From Riemerella anatipestifer (GTDB taxonomy: Bacteria; Bacteroidota; Bacteroidia; Flavobacteriales; Weeksellaceae), in assembly GCF_009663465.1 (NCBI RefSeq), contig NZ_QXHU01000001.1, positions 147,680 to 211,679 of the forward strand: DNA of 64,000 nt, given 5' to 3'. Within the stretch, counting starts at the first letter, position 1. Each line of letters starts with the position of its first letter. The notes below the pieces were generated by a model. It did no database searches and had not been told where the DNA came from. It worked only from the letters and a program-made list of their open reading frames with translations. Positions 9,178-19,430 of this stretch are shown in pieces. Position numbers and translations under genes: made by a program.

Positions 9178-9876
9178 TTAAATATTATTGGTAAAACTAA
9201 ACTCATTTGTTAAAAATTGTTCCGAAGCCTGTTCTACAGAAAAATCACCAATCTTAGTCCTTCTCAGCTGTGTAAGATAAGCTCCTACACCTAAAGCCTG
9301 ACCTATATCGTGTGCTAAACTTCGGATATAAGTCCCTTTAGAACACCCTACACTAAACCTCACAAAAGGCAAATCAGCCTCTATATTGTCTATAAAGTAA
9401 ATGGTGGTTTTCCGTTTCTTTAGTTCCACCTCTTCACCTGCTCTGGCAAGATTGTATGCTCTTTCGCCATCTACTTTAATCGCAGAAAATATAGGTGGCG
9501 TTTGGTCTATCTCTCCCACAAAACTATCCAAAGTTTCTAAAATTTGCTCTTTAGTGATGGTACTAATATCTTGGGGTAATATTTCTGGTTCTTCGGTGTC
9601 ATAAGAAGCCGTCTGAACTCCAATTTTTATTTCGGCGTGATACTCTTTTGGAGCATTTTGTATTTCTGGGATAGTCTTAGTTGCCTTGCCCGTGCAGACC
9701 ACCAAAAGCCCTGTGGCTCTAGGGTCTAATGTTCCTGCATGACCAATTTTAATCTTCTTTAGTTTAAACTCTCTTTTCAGTTTGAATTTCATTTTATTAA
9801 CCGCCTGAAAGGAAGTCCAATCCAAAGGCTTATCTACCAAAAATACCTGTCCAGCTTGTATTTCTTCTAATGTCAT
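9178..9876 (-). CDS. truB: tRNA pseudouridine-55 synthase
   Basis: A 232-residue TruB. The catalytic motif GHAGTLDPRATGLL gives Asp51; the opening VFLVDKPLDWTSF and the later YIRSLAHDIGQALG are conserved family blocks. It modifies U55 in the T-loop of tRNAs. Shorter than E. coli TruB because the C-terminal PUA-like part is reduced, which is common in this phylum. First gene of the run truB, secreted protein, rluF. Confidence 0.93.
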   Translation of the reverse strand: MTLEEIQAGQVFLVDKPLDWTSFQAVNKMKFKLKREFKLKKIKIGHAGTLDPRATGLLVVCTGKATKTIPEIQNAPKEYHAEIKIGVQTASYDTEEPEILPQDISTITKEQILETLDSFVGEIDQTPPIFSAIKVDGERAYNLARAGEEVELKKRKTTIYFIDNIEADLPFVRFSVGCSKGTYIRSLAHDIGQALGVGAYLTQLRRTKIGDFSVEQASEQFLTNEFSFTNNI

Positions 9877-10020
9877 TACTTCTATATTCTCTGCTACAAA
9901 AATAACAATTAAGTTTTACTCATTAGCATCATCAAAAGTTTATTCATAAAATTAACTTAGCTTAATAGAAATACTTTTTTAATATTTAATTAAATCAAAT
10001 GAGAGTTAATTCTGTCGTAA

Positions 10021-10791
<771 letters not shown>

Positions 10792-10828
10792 GAGTTTTAT
10801 ATAATTAAAAAAATAATCATTAAATAAA

Positions 10829-11383
10829 ATGGAAGAGATACAGTTGATATTAGACAATGCTCGTCAGGAAATGGACGCTGCGATTAAACACCTAGAACAC
10901 GCTTTCTTAAAGATTAGAGCTGGGCGCGCTTCTACGGCTATGGTACAAGATGTAATGGTGGAATACTATGGTAGCCCTACTCCTCTTAACCAAGTTGCGA
11001 ATGTTTCTATCCCTGATGCGATGACTATTGCTATCCAACCTTGGGACAGGTCGGCTATTAAGGATGTAGAGAAGGGGATTATTAACTCTAACTTAGGGTT
11101 TGCTCCGTCTAACAATGGTGATACTATTATCCTAAATGTACCCCCGCTAACTGAAGAGAGAAGAAAAGACCTTGCAAAGCAAGCTAAAGCGGAAGCGGAA
11201 CAGACTAAAGTAACTGTAAGAAATGCAAGACAAGATGCAATGAAAGACCTTAAGAAGCTAGATGGGGTATCCGAAGATATTATTAAAGATACCGAAAACG
11301 AGGTTCAGCAGCTTACAGATAAGTACATTAGTACGATAGACGACCACTACAAACATAAAGAAGTGGATATTATGAAAATATAA
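10829..11383 (+). CDS. frr: Ribosome recycling factor
   Basis: A 184-residue RRF that, with EF-G, splits the post-termination ribosome. The family's helical hairpin is intact: KIRAGRAST, PLNQVANVSIPD, and the basic C-terminal helix with EERRKDLAKQAK. Normal length is 185. Co-transcribed with pyrH and ended by the hairpin directly downstream. Confidence 0.97.
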   Translation: MEEIQLILDNARQEMDAAIKHLEHAFLKIRAGRASTAMVQDVMVEYYGSPTPLNQVANVSIPDAMTIAIQPWDRSAIKDVEKGIINSNLGFAPSNNGDTIILNVPPLTEERRKDLAKQAKAEAEQTKVTVRNARQDAMKDLKKLDGVSEDIIKDTENEVQQLTDKYISTIDDHYKHKEVDIMKI

Positions 11384-11388
11384 AAACT

Positions 11389-11420
11389 AAAGCTACCTTT
11401 TTAGGTAGCTTTGTTTTTTT
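11389..11420 (+). terminator. Terminator after frr
   Basis: Perfect 9-bp stem AAAGCTACC / GGTAGCTTT with a six-base loop, followed by a T-rich run, six bases after the frr stop. Confidence 0.85.
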
Positions 11421-11482
11421 AGGAGTTATTCTTAGAGGAAGAAGAATTGGGGAATATAACCCAAGCTCAGATTAAATACAAT

Positions 11483-11508
11483 AAACCCCTAGAAATTTCT
11501 AGGGGTTT
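11483..11508. terminator. Shared hairpin between convergent frr and clpP
   Basis: A perfect inverted repeat (AAACCCCTAGAAA and its complement) lies 18 bp past the clpP stop. With T tracts readable on the clpP side it can end clpP transcripts and back up the frr terminator. Confidence 0.7.
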
Positions 11509-11526
11509 GTATTTATATCAGTCTAT

Positions 11527-12201
11527 TTATTTTCTAGCTAGAACTTCGTCTATCATTCCGAATTCTTTAGCTTCTTCGGAGGTCATCCAGTAATCTCTAT
11601 CGGAAGATTTTTCAACCCATTCATAAGATTGTCCAGAATGTTCAGAGATAATATCATAAAGTTCCTTCTTTAGCTTCAGCATTTCTCTAAGATTGATTTC
11701 CATATCGCTAGCCACACCTTGAGCTCCACCGCTAGGCTGATGTATCATCACTCTAGAATGTTTAAGAGCAGAGCGTTTACCCTTTTCTCCCGCTACAAGA
11801 AGCACGGCTCCCATAGAAGCAGCCATACCTGTACAGATAGTAGCTACATCAGGCTTAATGATTTGCATCGTGTCATAAATTCCCAACCCTGCATATACAC
11901 TTCCGCCAGGAGAGTTAATGTAAATCTGAATGTCTTTAGAAGGGTCTGCACTCTCTAAAAATAGAAGCTGAGCCGTTACAATATTAGCAACTTGGTCGTC
12001 TATACCAGTGCCTAGAAAGATAATTCTATCCATCATCAATCTAGAAAAAACGTCCATTTGTGCTACATTCATACGGCGTTCCTCCATAATGTATGGCGTA
12101 AGGTTGGTTGGGTTAAAAGTCCCCATATATTGGTCGGTAGCTAGTCCATTATTTCCTAAGTGCTTTACCGAAAAATCTCTAAATTCCTTTTTAATATCCA
12201 T
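11527..12201 (-). CDS. clpP: ATP-dependent Clp protease proteolytic subunit
   Basis: A 224-residue ClpP, the barrel peptidase that works with ClpX. The triad is visible: Ser129 in GMAASMGA, His154 in VMIHQPSGG and the Asp of DRDYW near 201-203. The N-terminal ~30 residues before PYIMEERR form the propeptide and loop region. Stands alone with dnaG ending 79 bp upstream. Confidence 0.96.
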   Translation of the reverse strand: MDIKKEFRDFSVKHLGNNGLATDQYMGTFNPTNLTPYIMEERRMNVAQMDVFSRLMMDRIIFLGTGIDDQVANIVTAQLLFLESADPSKDIQIYINSPGGSVYAGLGIYDTMQIIKPDVATICTGMAASMGAVLLVAGEKGKRSALKHSRVMIHQPSGGAQGVASDMEINLREMLKLKKELYDIISEHSGQSYEWVEKSSDRDYWMTSEEAKEFGMIDEVLARK

Positions 12202-12280
12202 ATTGTGTTATATTTTATTTTCAAATTCAAATACCAATATTGTACCCGAAGTTTTTTGAGCGGTAAAAATAGTCATTCTG

Positions 12281-14203
12281 TCATAAAACACGAAACAATT
12301 TTTGGTCTATGGTATTTTTTAGCATCGTTAGTTTGATTATTTTTTGATAAATTTCTGTTTTATCTTCAATTTCGGTATTTTTCAAATCCTCTATCATTTT
12401 CATAATGTATTCTCGCTTGTAGCGATAGATGGTATCGGTAACTAATTTATTGATAGATTTTTCTTTTGGTAAAAGGTAAATATTATGTTTTTTCCAATCA
12501 CTTAGCTGATAGGGCTCTACTAAAGCATTGGCTACTTTATTAGTAATTTCTTCATCCATTAAGGTAATGAAAAAACGCTCTGACCTCAGTTCATTGGTTT
12601 GGATACCTTGTTTTATTTCGTTGATGATTTTCCTATTGGTTTCAGATTGTATCTCACAATTATCCTCTTCCATTCGGCATATTACTTCTTCAATAACGGT
12701 GGTTTGGTAAACTTTATCTTCGGCATCTTTCATTTCAATAATATAATCTCCATACTTTAACATTAGTTCTACCATTTGTTCTTCCAAATAGAGTAGGGTG
12801 GTGTTGGCTTTAGTAAAGTCCGAAGTAATAATCTCTAGCTTAGGCTGTGGCTGAGGTGTAGTTTTTTTAGGTGTTAAATGTTGCTGTTCTTTAACCTGTT
12901 GTTGTATGCCTAGTTCGTTAAATAAACTCTGTTCCGAAAGCCCAAATTTGTTAGAAATTTCCTTGAGGTAAATCTCTTGTTTTAAAACATTCCCGACAAA
13001 TGCCACCGATTTTACAATATCTCTAATGGCTTCGGATTTTTTTATAGGGTCGTGTTCTACATCTTTGAGTAGAATTTCTGCTTTAAAATTGATGAAATCT
13101 TGGGCGTTATTTTGTATAAAATCTTCTACAAACTCCTTTGGGTGTTTCCTAGAGAACGAGTCTGGGTCGTCTCCATCAGGGAAAAGTAAGATTCTGATAT
13201 TCATTCCTTCAGAAAGGAGCATATCTATACTTCTAAAACTAGCCTTAATTCCTGCAGCATCTCCATCAAAAAGTATGGTTACATTTTCTGTAAGCCTTTT
13301 AATGAGTTTAATTTGCTCTGTGGTAAGTGCCGTCCCAGAACTCGCTACCACATGCTCTATCCCCGCTTGATGCAGTGCTACCACGTCCATATAACCCTCT
13401 ACTAGTAAACATAAATTCTGTTTAGAAATGGCTTGTTTACTTTGGTTAAGCCCATAGAGAACATTAGATTTATGATAAATTTCTGTCTCAGGAGAATTGA
13501 GGTACTTGGCAGTTTTAACATTAGATTTTAAAATCCTAGCTCCAAACCCTAAGACTCTTCCAGAAAAACTATGGATGGGAAATATAACCCTTTCTCTAAA
13601 ACGGTCTAAGCCATCAGGAGCATAATCTGTAAAAATGGATAATCCTGATTTTTCTAAAATTTCTTTGGTGTAGCCTTTAGAAATAGCATACTCTGTGAAG
13701 GCATTTTTTTGAATAGGAGAGTAGCCTAGCTGAAATTTTTTTATAATATCCTCTCGTAACTCTCTTTCTTTGAAATAAGATAAACCAATGCTTTTACCTT
13801 CTTCGGTTTCCCAAATTTGTTTTTGATAGTAGTGGTTGGCTACTTCGTGTATTTTATAGAGTAAATCTTTTTCGGTTTGGGCTGTTTTTTCTTCTTCGGT
13901 AAGCTCTCTTTGATGTTCTTCTATTTCGATGCCGTATTTTTTTGCGGCAAATCTGAGAGCTTCGGGATAGCTGAAATTCTCTATCTCCATTAAAAAAGAA
14001 ATAGCTGTACCTCCTTTTCCAGAGGAAAAATCCTTCCAAATTTGCTTGGAAGGAGACACAATAAAACTAGGTGTTTTTTCATCTACAAAAGGGCTGAGTC
14101 CTTTATAATTAGACCCCGCTCTTTTGAGTTGAACATATTCACCCACAATTTCTTCCACTCGTACGGCGGAAAAAATTTTGTCTATCGTTTCTTTAGTTAT
14201 CAA
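12281..14203 (-). CDS. dnaG: DNA primase with degenerate N-terminal zinc site
   Basis: A 640-residue primase making RNA primers for replication. The CHC2-type N-terminal domain keeps its shape (EKTPSFIVSPSKQIW, SSGKGG), but the four zinc ligands are replaced: residues 37, 40, 58 and 61 are Ser, Val, Asp and Ser where the family has Cys, His, Cys, Cys. The RNA polymerase core and TOPRIM region (LLVEGYMDVVALHQ, FDGDAAG) are intact. The C-terminal ~200 residues are the helicase-binding part. I recall the same loss in other flavobacterial DnaG proteins, so it is probably lineage-wide, not damage. Lies 15 bp after dedA, likely one transcript. Confidence 0.93.
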   Translation of the reverse strand: MITKETIDKIFSAVRVEEIVGEYVQLKRAGSNYKGLSPFVDEKTPSFIVSPSKQIWKDFSSGKGGTAISFLMEIENFSYPEALRFAAKKYGIEIEEHQRELTEEEKTAQTEKDLLYKIHEVANHYYQKQIWETEEGKSIGLSYFKERELREDIIKKFQLGYSPIQKNAFTEYAISKGYTKEILEKSGLSIFTDYAPDGLDRFRERVIFPIHSFSGRVLGFGARILKSNVKTAKYLNSPETEIYHKSNVLYGLNQSKQAISKQNLCLLVEGYMDVVALHQAGIEHVVASSGTALTTEQIKLIKRLTENVTILFDGDAAGIKASFRSIDMLLSEGMNIRILLFPDGDDPDSFSRKHPKEFVEDFIQNNAQDFINFKAEILLKDVEHDPIKKSEAIRDIVKSVAFVGNVLKQEIYLKEISNKFGLSEQSLFNELGIQQQVKEQQHLTPKKTTPQPQPKLEIITSDFTKANTTLLYLEEQMVELMLKYGDYIIEMKDAEDKVYQTTVIEEVICRMEEDNCEIQSETNRKIINEIKQGIQTNELRSERFFITLMDEEITNKVANALVEPYQLSDWKKHNIYLLPKEKSINKLVTDTIYRYKREYIMKMIEDLKNTEIEDKTEIYQKIIKLTMLKNTIDQKLFRVL

Positions 14204-14218
14204 ATTTTTATGATGAAA

Positions 14219-14896
14219 TTAGATGCTATCTTGCTTCTTATCTTTTCCGAAAAACATTTTAATAATTACAGGTGCTGTTGTAATGACTACAATAAACAGT
14301 ATTATTATTTCTAAATGTCTTTTTAAATCTATATCAAACTGGTCCAAAAATAATTTATCCAAATAATGCCCTGCAAAAATAAGTGAAAATGACCACGCAA
14401 TAGCTCCAATGATGTTGTAAAGCATAAATTTACCTTTCTCCATTCCCACAATACCAGCTACAATAGGTGCAAAAGTTCTCACGATGGGTAAAAATCTAGC
14501 TGCTATAATGGCTATTCTACCGTGTTCTTCATAAAAATCGTGAGCTTTAAAAAGATATTTTTTCTTGAAAAGGAAAGAATCTGGTCTTTCGTATAAAGTA
14601 GGTCCACTTTTTCTACCAAACCAATAGCCAACCATATTTCCTAAAATAGCAGCAATGGCAATGGCACTAGCCAGTATAACGGTGCTTAAGAAATCACTTT
14701 TAATGATGCCAAAAGTTTCCGTAATCATAGGAACGGCATAGATACCAGAGATGAAAAGTAAACTATCTCCTGGTAAGAAAAAGCCTACAAAAAGTCCTGT
14801 TTCTGCAAATATGATAAATAACACTAACCAAAATCCTCCCATTTTGATATAAAATTCAGGATTTAGGAGGTCTTTCCAACTTTCAAAATGATCCAT
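14219..14896 (-). CDS. DedA-family inner membrane protein
   Basis: A 225-residue SNARE-associated/DedA protein, a family implicated in undecaprenyl-phosphate and lipid recycling across the inner membrane. Conserved features: ETGLFVGFFLPGDSLLF near the N-terminus, the GNMVGYWFGRKSGP segment, and FARFLPIVRTFAPIVAG-like sequence (here ARFLPIVRTFAPIVAGIVGM) with its functional arginine. About five membrane segments. First gene before dnaG, with its own promoter box. Confidence 0.85.
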   Translation of the reverse strand: MDHFESWKDLLNPEFYIKMGGFWLVLFIIFAETGLFVGFFLPGDSLLFISGIYAVPMITETFGIIKSDFLSTVILASAIAIAAILGNMVGYWFGRKSGPTLYERPDSFLFKKKYLFKAHDFYEEHGRIAIIAARFLPIVRTFAPIVAGIVGMEKGKFMLYNIIGAIAWSFSLIFAGHYLDKLFLDQFDIDLKRHLEIIILFIVVITTAPVIIKMFFGKDKKQDSI

Positions 14897-14917
14897 ACTT
14901 ATTTTTTACTTGATGCA

Positions 14918-14925
14918 CAAAAATA
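14918..14925 (-). promoter_or_regulatory. -7 box for dedA-dnaG
   Basis: TATTTTTG on the minus strand, 21 bp before the dedA start; fits TAnnTTTG. Confidence 0.5.
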
Positions 14926-14973
14926 CTTAATTAAATTCTTTTTAGTCCTATCTATAAAGAGATTTAACAAATT

Positions 14974-16086
14974 TTATAATTCTAAATCGTTATCGGTAGC
15001 GGCTGTGCCGTCTGCCATAAGGTAGGCTTTTAGAAAAGGTGTGATTTCTCCATTCATTACAGCATCTACATCAGAAGTTTCGTGCCCTGACCTTACATCT
15101 TTTACCAATTTATAAGGGTGCATTACATAGTTTCTGATTTGGCTGCCCCATTCTATTTTCATTTTATTGGCTTCTATTTCGTTTCTAGCCTTCATTCGTT
15201 CTTCAAGTTCTATCTCATAAAGTCTAGATTTAAGAAGTTGTAGAGCCTTTTCTTTGTTTTGTAATTGAGACCTGCTTTCGGAGTTTTCTATGATAATTCC
15301 TGTTGGAGCGTGTCTTAGTCTTACGGCAGTTTCTACTTTATTTACATTCTGTCCACCTGCTCCAGAGGCTCTCATGGTTTCAAAGCTAATATCGGCTGGG
15401 TTGATGTTAATTTCTATTGAATCATCTACTAGAGGATAAACATATACTGATGCGAAACTAGTGTGTCTTTTAGCATTACTATCAAATGGAGAAATTCTTA
15501 CCAAACGATGCACTCCATTTTCTCCTTTAAGATATCCAAAGGCGTATTCTCCTTCTATTTCTAATGTTACGGTTTTTACACCAGCCACATCACCTTCTTG
15601 GAAGTTGAGTTCCTTTACTTTGTATCCGTTTTTATCTGCCCACATTAGATACATTCTCATCAGCATACTTGCCCAATCGCAAGACTCTGTGCCACCCGCT
15701 CCAGCTGTAATTTGGAGTACAGCAGAAAGTTCGTCGCCTTCGTTTGAAAGCATATTTTTAAACTCTAAATTTTCTACTTTTTCTAGTAGAGTAGGGTAGG
15801 CGGTTTCTAGTTCTTGTGCACTGTCGGGGTCTTCTTTAGCGAACTCAAATAAAACTTGTAAATCTTCCAATCCTGTATGGATTTCTTCGTAATCTTCCAC
15901 CCATTTTTTTTTAGACCTAAGTTGTTTCAAAAAAACTTCTGCTTCCTTTGGATTGTCCCAAAATTCTGGAGCAGCAGTTTTTTCGTCATCATTGGTAATT
16001 TCTAACTTTTTTTTATCAATTTGAAGATATTTGTGAAGGTCTGATACTCTTTGACTGATATTTTTTGCTTGATCTAATGTAACCAC
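14974..16086 (-). CDS. prfB: Peptide chain release factor 2, no programmed frameshift
   Basis: RF2 terminates at UGA and UAA. The SPF stop-recognition motif ([14 protein letters not shown]) and the GGQ loop ([17 protein letters not shown]) are present. Where most prfB genes carry an in-frame UGA after the codons for a short N-terminal stretch, this one reads straight through ([11 protein letters not shown]), so autoregulatory frameshifting is absent. No ATG start exists. I choose GTG at 16086 (MVTLDQAKN..., 370 residues), because the further GTG at 16104 overlaps a TATTTTTG promoter box and would probably not be transcribed. Confidence 0.92.
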   Translation of the reverse strand: MVTLDQAKNISQRVSDLHKYLQIDKKKLEITNDDEKTAAPEFWDNPKEAEVFLKQLRSKKKWVEDYEEIHTGLEDLQVLFEFAKEDPDSAQELETAYPTLLEKVENLEFKNMLSNEGDELSAVLQITAGAGGTESCDWASMLMRMYLMWADKNGYKVKELNFQEGDVAGVKTVTLEIEGEYAFGYLKGENGVHRLVRISPFDSNAKRHTSFASVYVYPLVDDSIEININPADISFETMRASGAGGQNVNKVETAVRLRHAPTGIIIENSESRSQLQNKEKALQLLKSRLYEIELEERMKARNEIEANKMKIEWGSQIRNYVMHPYKLVKDVRSGHETSDVDAVMNGEITPFLKAYLMADGTAATDNDLEL

Positions 16087-16103
16087 TTTTACGAAAATTT
16101 CCA

Positions 16104-16111
16104 CAAAAATA
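16104..16111 (-). promoter_or_regulatory. Probable -7 box for prfB
   Basis: TATTTTTG on the minus strand, 17 bp before the GTG at 16086 and overlapping the alternative GTG at 16104, which decides the start choice. Confidence 0.45.
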
Positions 16112-16158
16112 ACGAAATTCAGCTAAACCGAAATAGAACTTTTTAATTGAGTTTAAAA

Positions 16159-17496
16159 TCAAACCGTTGTAAGAAATCGTCTTACCAGAAGCGTGGCGGA
16201 AATTGTTAAGCCAATACCAAGAGCTATCCACATTCCAAAAGCTCCCATATTTAGGTTGATGCATAAATAATATCCTAATGGTAAGGTAATTAGCCAATAG
16301 GCGATAAATGTAATAAAACTAGGAATTTTAACATCTTGCAATCCTCTCAAAAGACCTAACGCCGTAACTTGGATACCATCTGAAAGTTGGAAAAGAGCGG
16401 CAACAATCATCAGTTGAGAAGCTAAAACTAATACCTCCACATCTTCTTTTTTAGTAAAGAAAGTAGGAAGAACTTCTCTACCAAGTATGAAAACCATACC
16501 GCAAATTAGCATAAATAAAAATACTATTTTCAGGTTGTTAACACCTACTTTTTTTACTTCGTCAAAGTTTTTTTCGCCTACTTTGTTACCAACCATAATA
16601 GTGGAAGCTACACTAAACCCAATACAAAGATTAAAAGTGAAGGAAGCCATACTTAACACAATTTGATGAGCGGCAATATCTCTAGCACTTACTTTACCAC
16701 AAATAAAAGCGGCGGCTGCAAATGCAGTTACCTCAAAAAACATTTGTAAAGACATTGGAAATCCTAGCCTAAGGAGTTTGATAAACACTTGTTTCTTAAG
16801 TAAACTTAGTTTTAAACTAAAGTCTTCCATATATCGGCGAGTTGTTTTCTCTTTTCTCATTACGAAAAATAGAAAGAACATCATAAATATTCTTGCAATA
16901 AGTGTAGCATATGCCGAGCCTGCAACTCCAAAACTTGGGATAATCCAAAATCCTTTTATCAAAATATAATTTAAAATAATATTGATGATATTCGCAATAA
17001 TGGTTGCTTTGGTAACTCCGATGGTAAATGAAAGTCCTTCTGAAACCTCTCGCATGGTCTGAAATATCATAAAGGGGAAAATACTTACCACAACTATTTT
17101 AAGGTAGATTTCGGCATCGGGCATTATATGAGGAGGTTGGTCAAGATGATACATCAACGGACTAATGCCAAAAATTAACAGAATGAGAAGCAGCCCAATA
17201 CTAATATTTACAATAAGTCCGTGACTAAAAACTTGGTTAATCTGTTGATGGTCTCCTCTAGTTTGGGCTTCCGAAACCAAAGGAGGAATAGCCAAAGAAA
17301 ATCCCAAAGCAACTACAAAAATGGAAAAAAATATGCCGTTTGCTAAAGAAACCGAAGCAAGTGCATCGGCACCTAGTAAGTTTCCTACAATAATATTATC
17401 AAATAAATTAACGGAAACTTGCCCTACCTGTGTTAGCATCACGGGTAAGGCAAGTTTCATAAGTCGTTTGGTATAAGCTGTATCTAAGAAAGACAT
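16159..17496 (-). CDS. MATE-family multidrug efflux pump
   Basis: A 445-residue inner membrane antiporter with about 12 helices in two homologous halves, of the NorM-like MATE family (drug/Na+ or H+ antiport). Typical features: LMKLALPVMLTQVGQVSVNLFD at the start, NIIVGNLLGADALASVSL, and the second-half repeat around AFICGKVSARDIAAHQI. Substrate unknown. It begins 38 bp after the NtrC-like gene and may be read with it. Confidence 0.87.
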   Translation of the reverse strand: MSFLDTAYTKRLMKLALPVMLTQVGQVSVNLFDNIIVGNLLGADALASVSLANGIFFSIFVVALGFSLAIPPLVSEAQTRGDHQQINQVFSHGLIVNISIGLLLILLIFGISPLMYHLDQPPHIMPDAEIYLKIVVVSIFPFMIFQTMREVSEGLSFTIGVTKATIIANIINIILNYILIKGFWIIPSFGVAGSAYATLIARIFMMFFLFFVMRKEKTTRRYMEDFSLKLSLLKKQVFIKLLRLGFPMSLQMFFEVTAFAAAAFICGKVSARDIAAHQIVLSMASFTFNLCIGFSVASTIMVGNKVGEKNFDEVKKVGVNNLKIVFLFMLICGMVFILGREVLPTFFTKKEDVEVLVLASQLMIVAALFQLSDGIQVTALGLLRGLQDVKIPSFITFIAYWLITLPLGYYLCINLNMGAFGMWIALGIGLTISATLLVRRFLTTV

Positions 17497-17534
17497 AACA
17501 TTATGATAAGTTTATAGGGCTAATATTTCTCTTG

Positions 17535-18719
17535 TTATTTTTTAACAAAGTTGGAAATATCATTCTCACTTACAGGGTTTTCGCCTAATATAATTAGCCT
17601 TTCCACCACATTTCTTAACTCACGAATGTTACCTGTCCAATCATAATTTTGAAGAGCTTTTAGAGCTTCCTTACTAAATTCTTTTACAGGGCTACCATTC
17701 TCAGAAGCTATATTTTGTGCAAAATGTTCCACTAGTAGAGGTATATCTTCTTTTCTATCATTAAGAGCAGGAACTTGTATTTCTATTACCGAAAGTCGGT
17801 GGTATAAATCTTCCCTAAATCGTCCTTCCTCTATCTCTTTTTGTAAGTTTTTATTAGTCGCTGCTAAGACTCTTACATCTATTTTTATTTCTTTATCACT
17901 TCCCACAGGAGATACTTTATGTTCTTGTAAGGCTCTGAGCACTTTGGCTTGTGCCACCAAACTCATATCACCTATTTCGTCTAAAAATATCGTTCCTCCA
18001 TTAGCTTGCTCAAATTTACCAGACTTATCCTTAACCGCACCTGTAAAAGAACCTTTCATATGTCCGAACAATTCACTTTCTATCAATTCTGAAGGTATTG
18101 CAGCACAGTTTACTTCTACCATAGGTCCCTTGGAGCGTTCACTTTGGGAATGTAAAGCGTGAGCCACTAGTTCCTTACCAGCACCATTAGGTCCAGTAAT
18201 GAGAACTCTAGCATCAGACGGAGCCACTTTGTCTATCATATTTTGGATTTTCTTAAGGGCTTCCGAACTACCAATCATTTGATATTTCTTATTTACTTTT
18301 TTCTTAAGTTGAGTATTTTCCTTCTTTAAAATTTGATTAGAAGTCTTTAGTTCCTTTCGCTCCAAAGTATTTCTCACACTCGTGATGAGTCGGTTGAGGT
18401 CTATAGGCTTCTCTATAAAGTCGTAAGCTCCTTGTTTAAGGCATTGCACCGCTGTATTGATGTCTCCGTGGGCAGAAATCATCACAAAAGCAGTATCTGG
18501 TTTTATTTCCAATGCTTTTTGTAAAAGTTCTGTACCTGATACTTTGGGCATCTTTATATCGGATATTACTAAAGAAAAATCTTCTTTTTCTATTAGTTTA
18601 TAAGCTTCTAATCCGTCGTCTGCTACTAAAATTTCATAATCTTTAACTTCCTCAGAAAGAATATTTTTAAGTAAACCTGAAATGGCTTTTTCGTCTTCTA
18701 CGATTAATATTTTTTGCAT
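17535..18719 (-). CDS. NtrC-type sigma-54 response regulator lacking a DNA-binding domain
   Basis: 394 residues in two modules. A receiver (1-120) with phospho-acceptor Asp54 (VISDIKMPK) and Lys104 (FIEKP), then a coiled linker (125-145) and the AAA+ sigma-54 activator domain (about 147-385). Walker A is GPNGAGKE (176-183) rather than the usual GESGTGKE, and the sigma-54 contact loop is GSFTGA (223-228) for GAFTGA. The protein stops at ISNFVKK, right after the AAA lid, so the Fis-type helix-turn-helix is missing. It may act from solution or through a partner. No adjacent histidine kinase. Its promoter box is four bases from the ATG. Confidence 0.88.
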   Translation of the reverse strand: MQKILIVEDEKAISGLLKNILSEEVKDYEILVADDGLEAYKLIEKEDFSLVISDIKMPKVSGTELLQKALEIKPDTAFVMISAHGDINTAVQCLKQGAYDFIEKPIDLNRLITSVRNTLERKELKTSNQILKKENTQLKKKVNKKYQMIGSSEALKKIQNMIDKVAPSDARVLITGPNGAGKELVAHALHSQSERSKGPMVEVNCAAIPSELIESELFGHMKGSFTGAVKDKSGKFEQANGGTIFLDEIGDMSLVAQAKVLRALQEHKVSPVGSDKEIKIDVRVLAATNKNLQKEIEEGRFREDLYHRLSVIEIQVPALNDRKEDIPLLVEHFAQNIASENGSPVKEFSKEALKALQNYDWTGNIRELRNVVERLIILGENPVSENDISNFVKK

Positions 18720-18723
18720 AGAA

Positions 18724-18731
18724 CAAAGATA
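18724..18731 (-). promoter_or_regulatory. -7 box four bases from the start codon (NtrC-like gene)
   Basis: TATCTTTG on the minus strand, followed by TTCT and the ATG. If the box works as usual, transcription would begin at or next to the start codon, giving a leaderless or nearly leaderless mRNA. Confidence 0.5.
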
Positions 18732-18748
18732 ATTATTTAAATTCTAAA

Positions 18749-19405
18749 TTACTGATAATTTCTCATACCAAATATAGCAGACCCAACCCTAATAGAATTA
18801 GCTCCACATTCTATTGCTAATGGAAAATCACCACTCATACCCATAGATAAGGTGCTAAGTTGATAAGTGAGCGAAAGTTGGTTGTACATCTGTTTTAAGA
18901 ATGAGAACTCTCTGCGAATTTGTGTTTCATCGTTGGTGAAAGTTGCCATTCCCATCAATCCTTGTAGCTTGATATTAGGAAATTCACCTTGTTTTATTTT
19001 AACACATAACTCTTTTACTTCATTAACTTCCATACCTGTTTTGGTATCTTCTTCTGCAATTTTAACTTGAAGTAAAATATTGATGATTCTCTTGTTTTTT
19101 CTTGCTTGTTTATCTATTTCCTGTAGTAGTTTTTCCGAATCCACGCTTTGTATAGTATGTACAAAAGAGGCAATATATTTAACCTTATTGGTTTGTAGAT
19201 GACCTATAAGATGCCACTGTATATCAGTTGGCAACTTAGTATGTTTAGCAACCAACTCCTGTACCTTGTTTTCTCCAAATACTTTATGCCCTAAATTGTA
19301 AATTTTTTGTATATCTTCAACTGGATAAGTTTTAGAAACTGCTACAAGATTTACAGTTTTAGGAATTTGTGATATAAGTTGGGTATAATTAGTTTCTATA
19401 GACAT
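18749..19405 (-). CDS. YggS/PLPBP-family pyridoxal phosphate homeostasis protein
   Basis: A 218-residue single-domain alanine-racemase-fold protein that binds PLP but has no known catalysis. LVAVSKTYPVEDI carries the PLP lysine, GENKVQE and HLIGHLQTNKVK follow, and the C-terminal SMGMSGDFPLAIECGANSIRVGSAIFG is the phosphate-binding end. Normal length. Own promoter overlapping the mscL terminator. Confidence 0.92.
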   Translation of the reverse strand: MSIETNYTQLISQIPKTVNLVAVSKTYPVEDIQKIYNLGHKVFGENKVQELVAKHTKLPTDIQWHLIGHLQTNKVKYIASFVHTIQSVDSEKLLQEIDKQARKNKRIINILLQVKIAEEDTKTGMEVNEVKELCVKIKQGEFPNIKLQGLMGMATFTNDETQIRREFSFLKQMYNQLSLTYQLSTLSMGMSGDFPLAIECGANSIRVGSAIFGMRNYQ

Positions 19406-19430
19406 AATACAAGATTATAACAATATTGAG

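Noticed and set aside
16104..16104. GTG at 16104 as the prfB start
   Set aside because: It overlaps a TATTTTTG promoter box and would extend the protein beyond the usual RF2 N-terminus.
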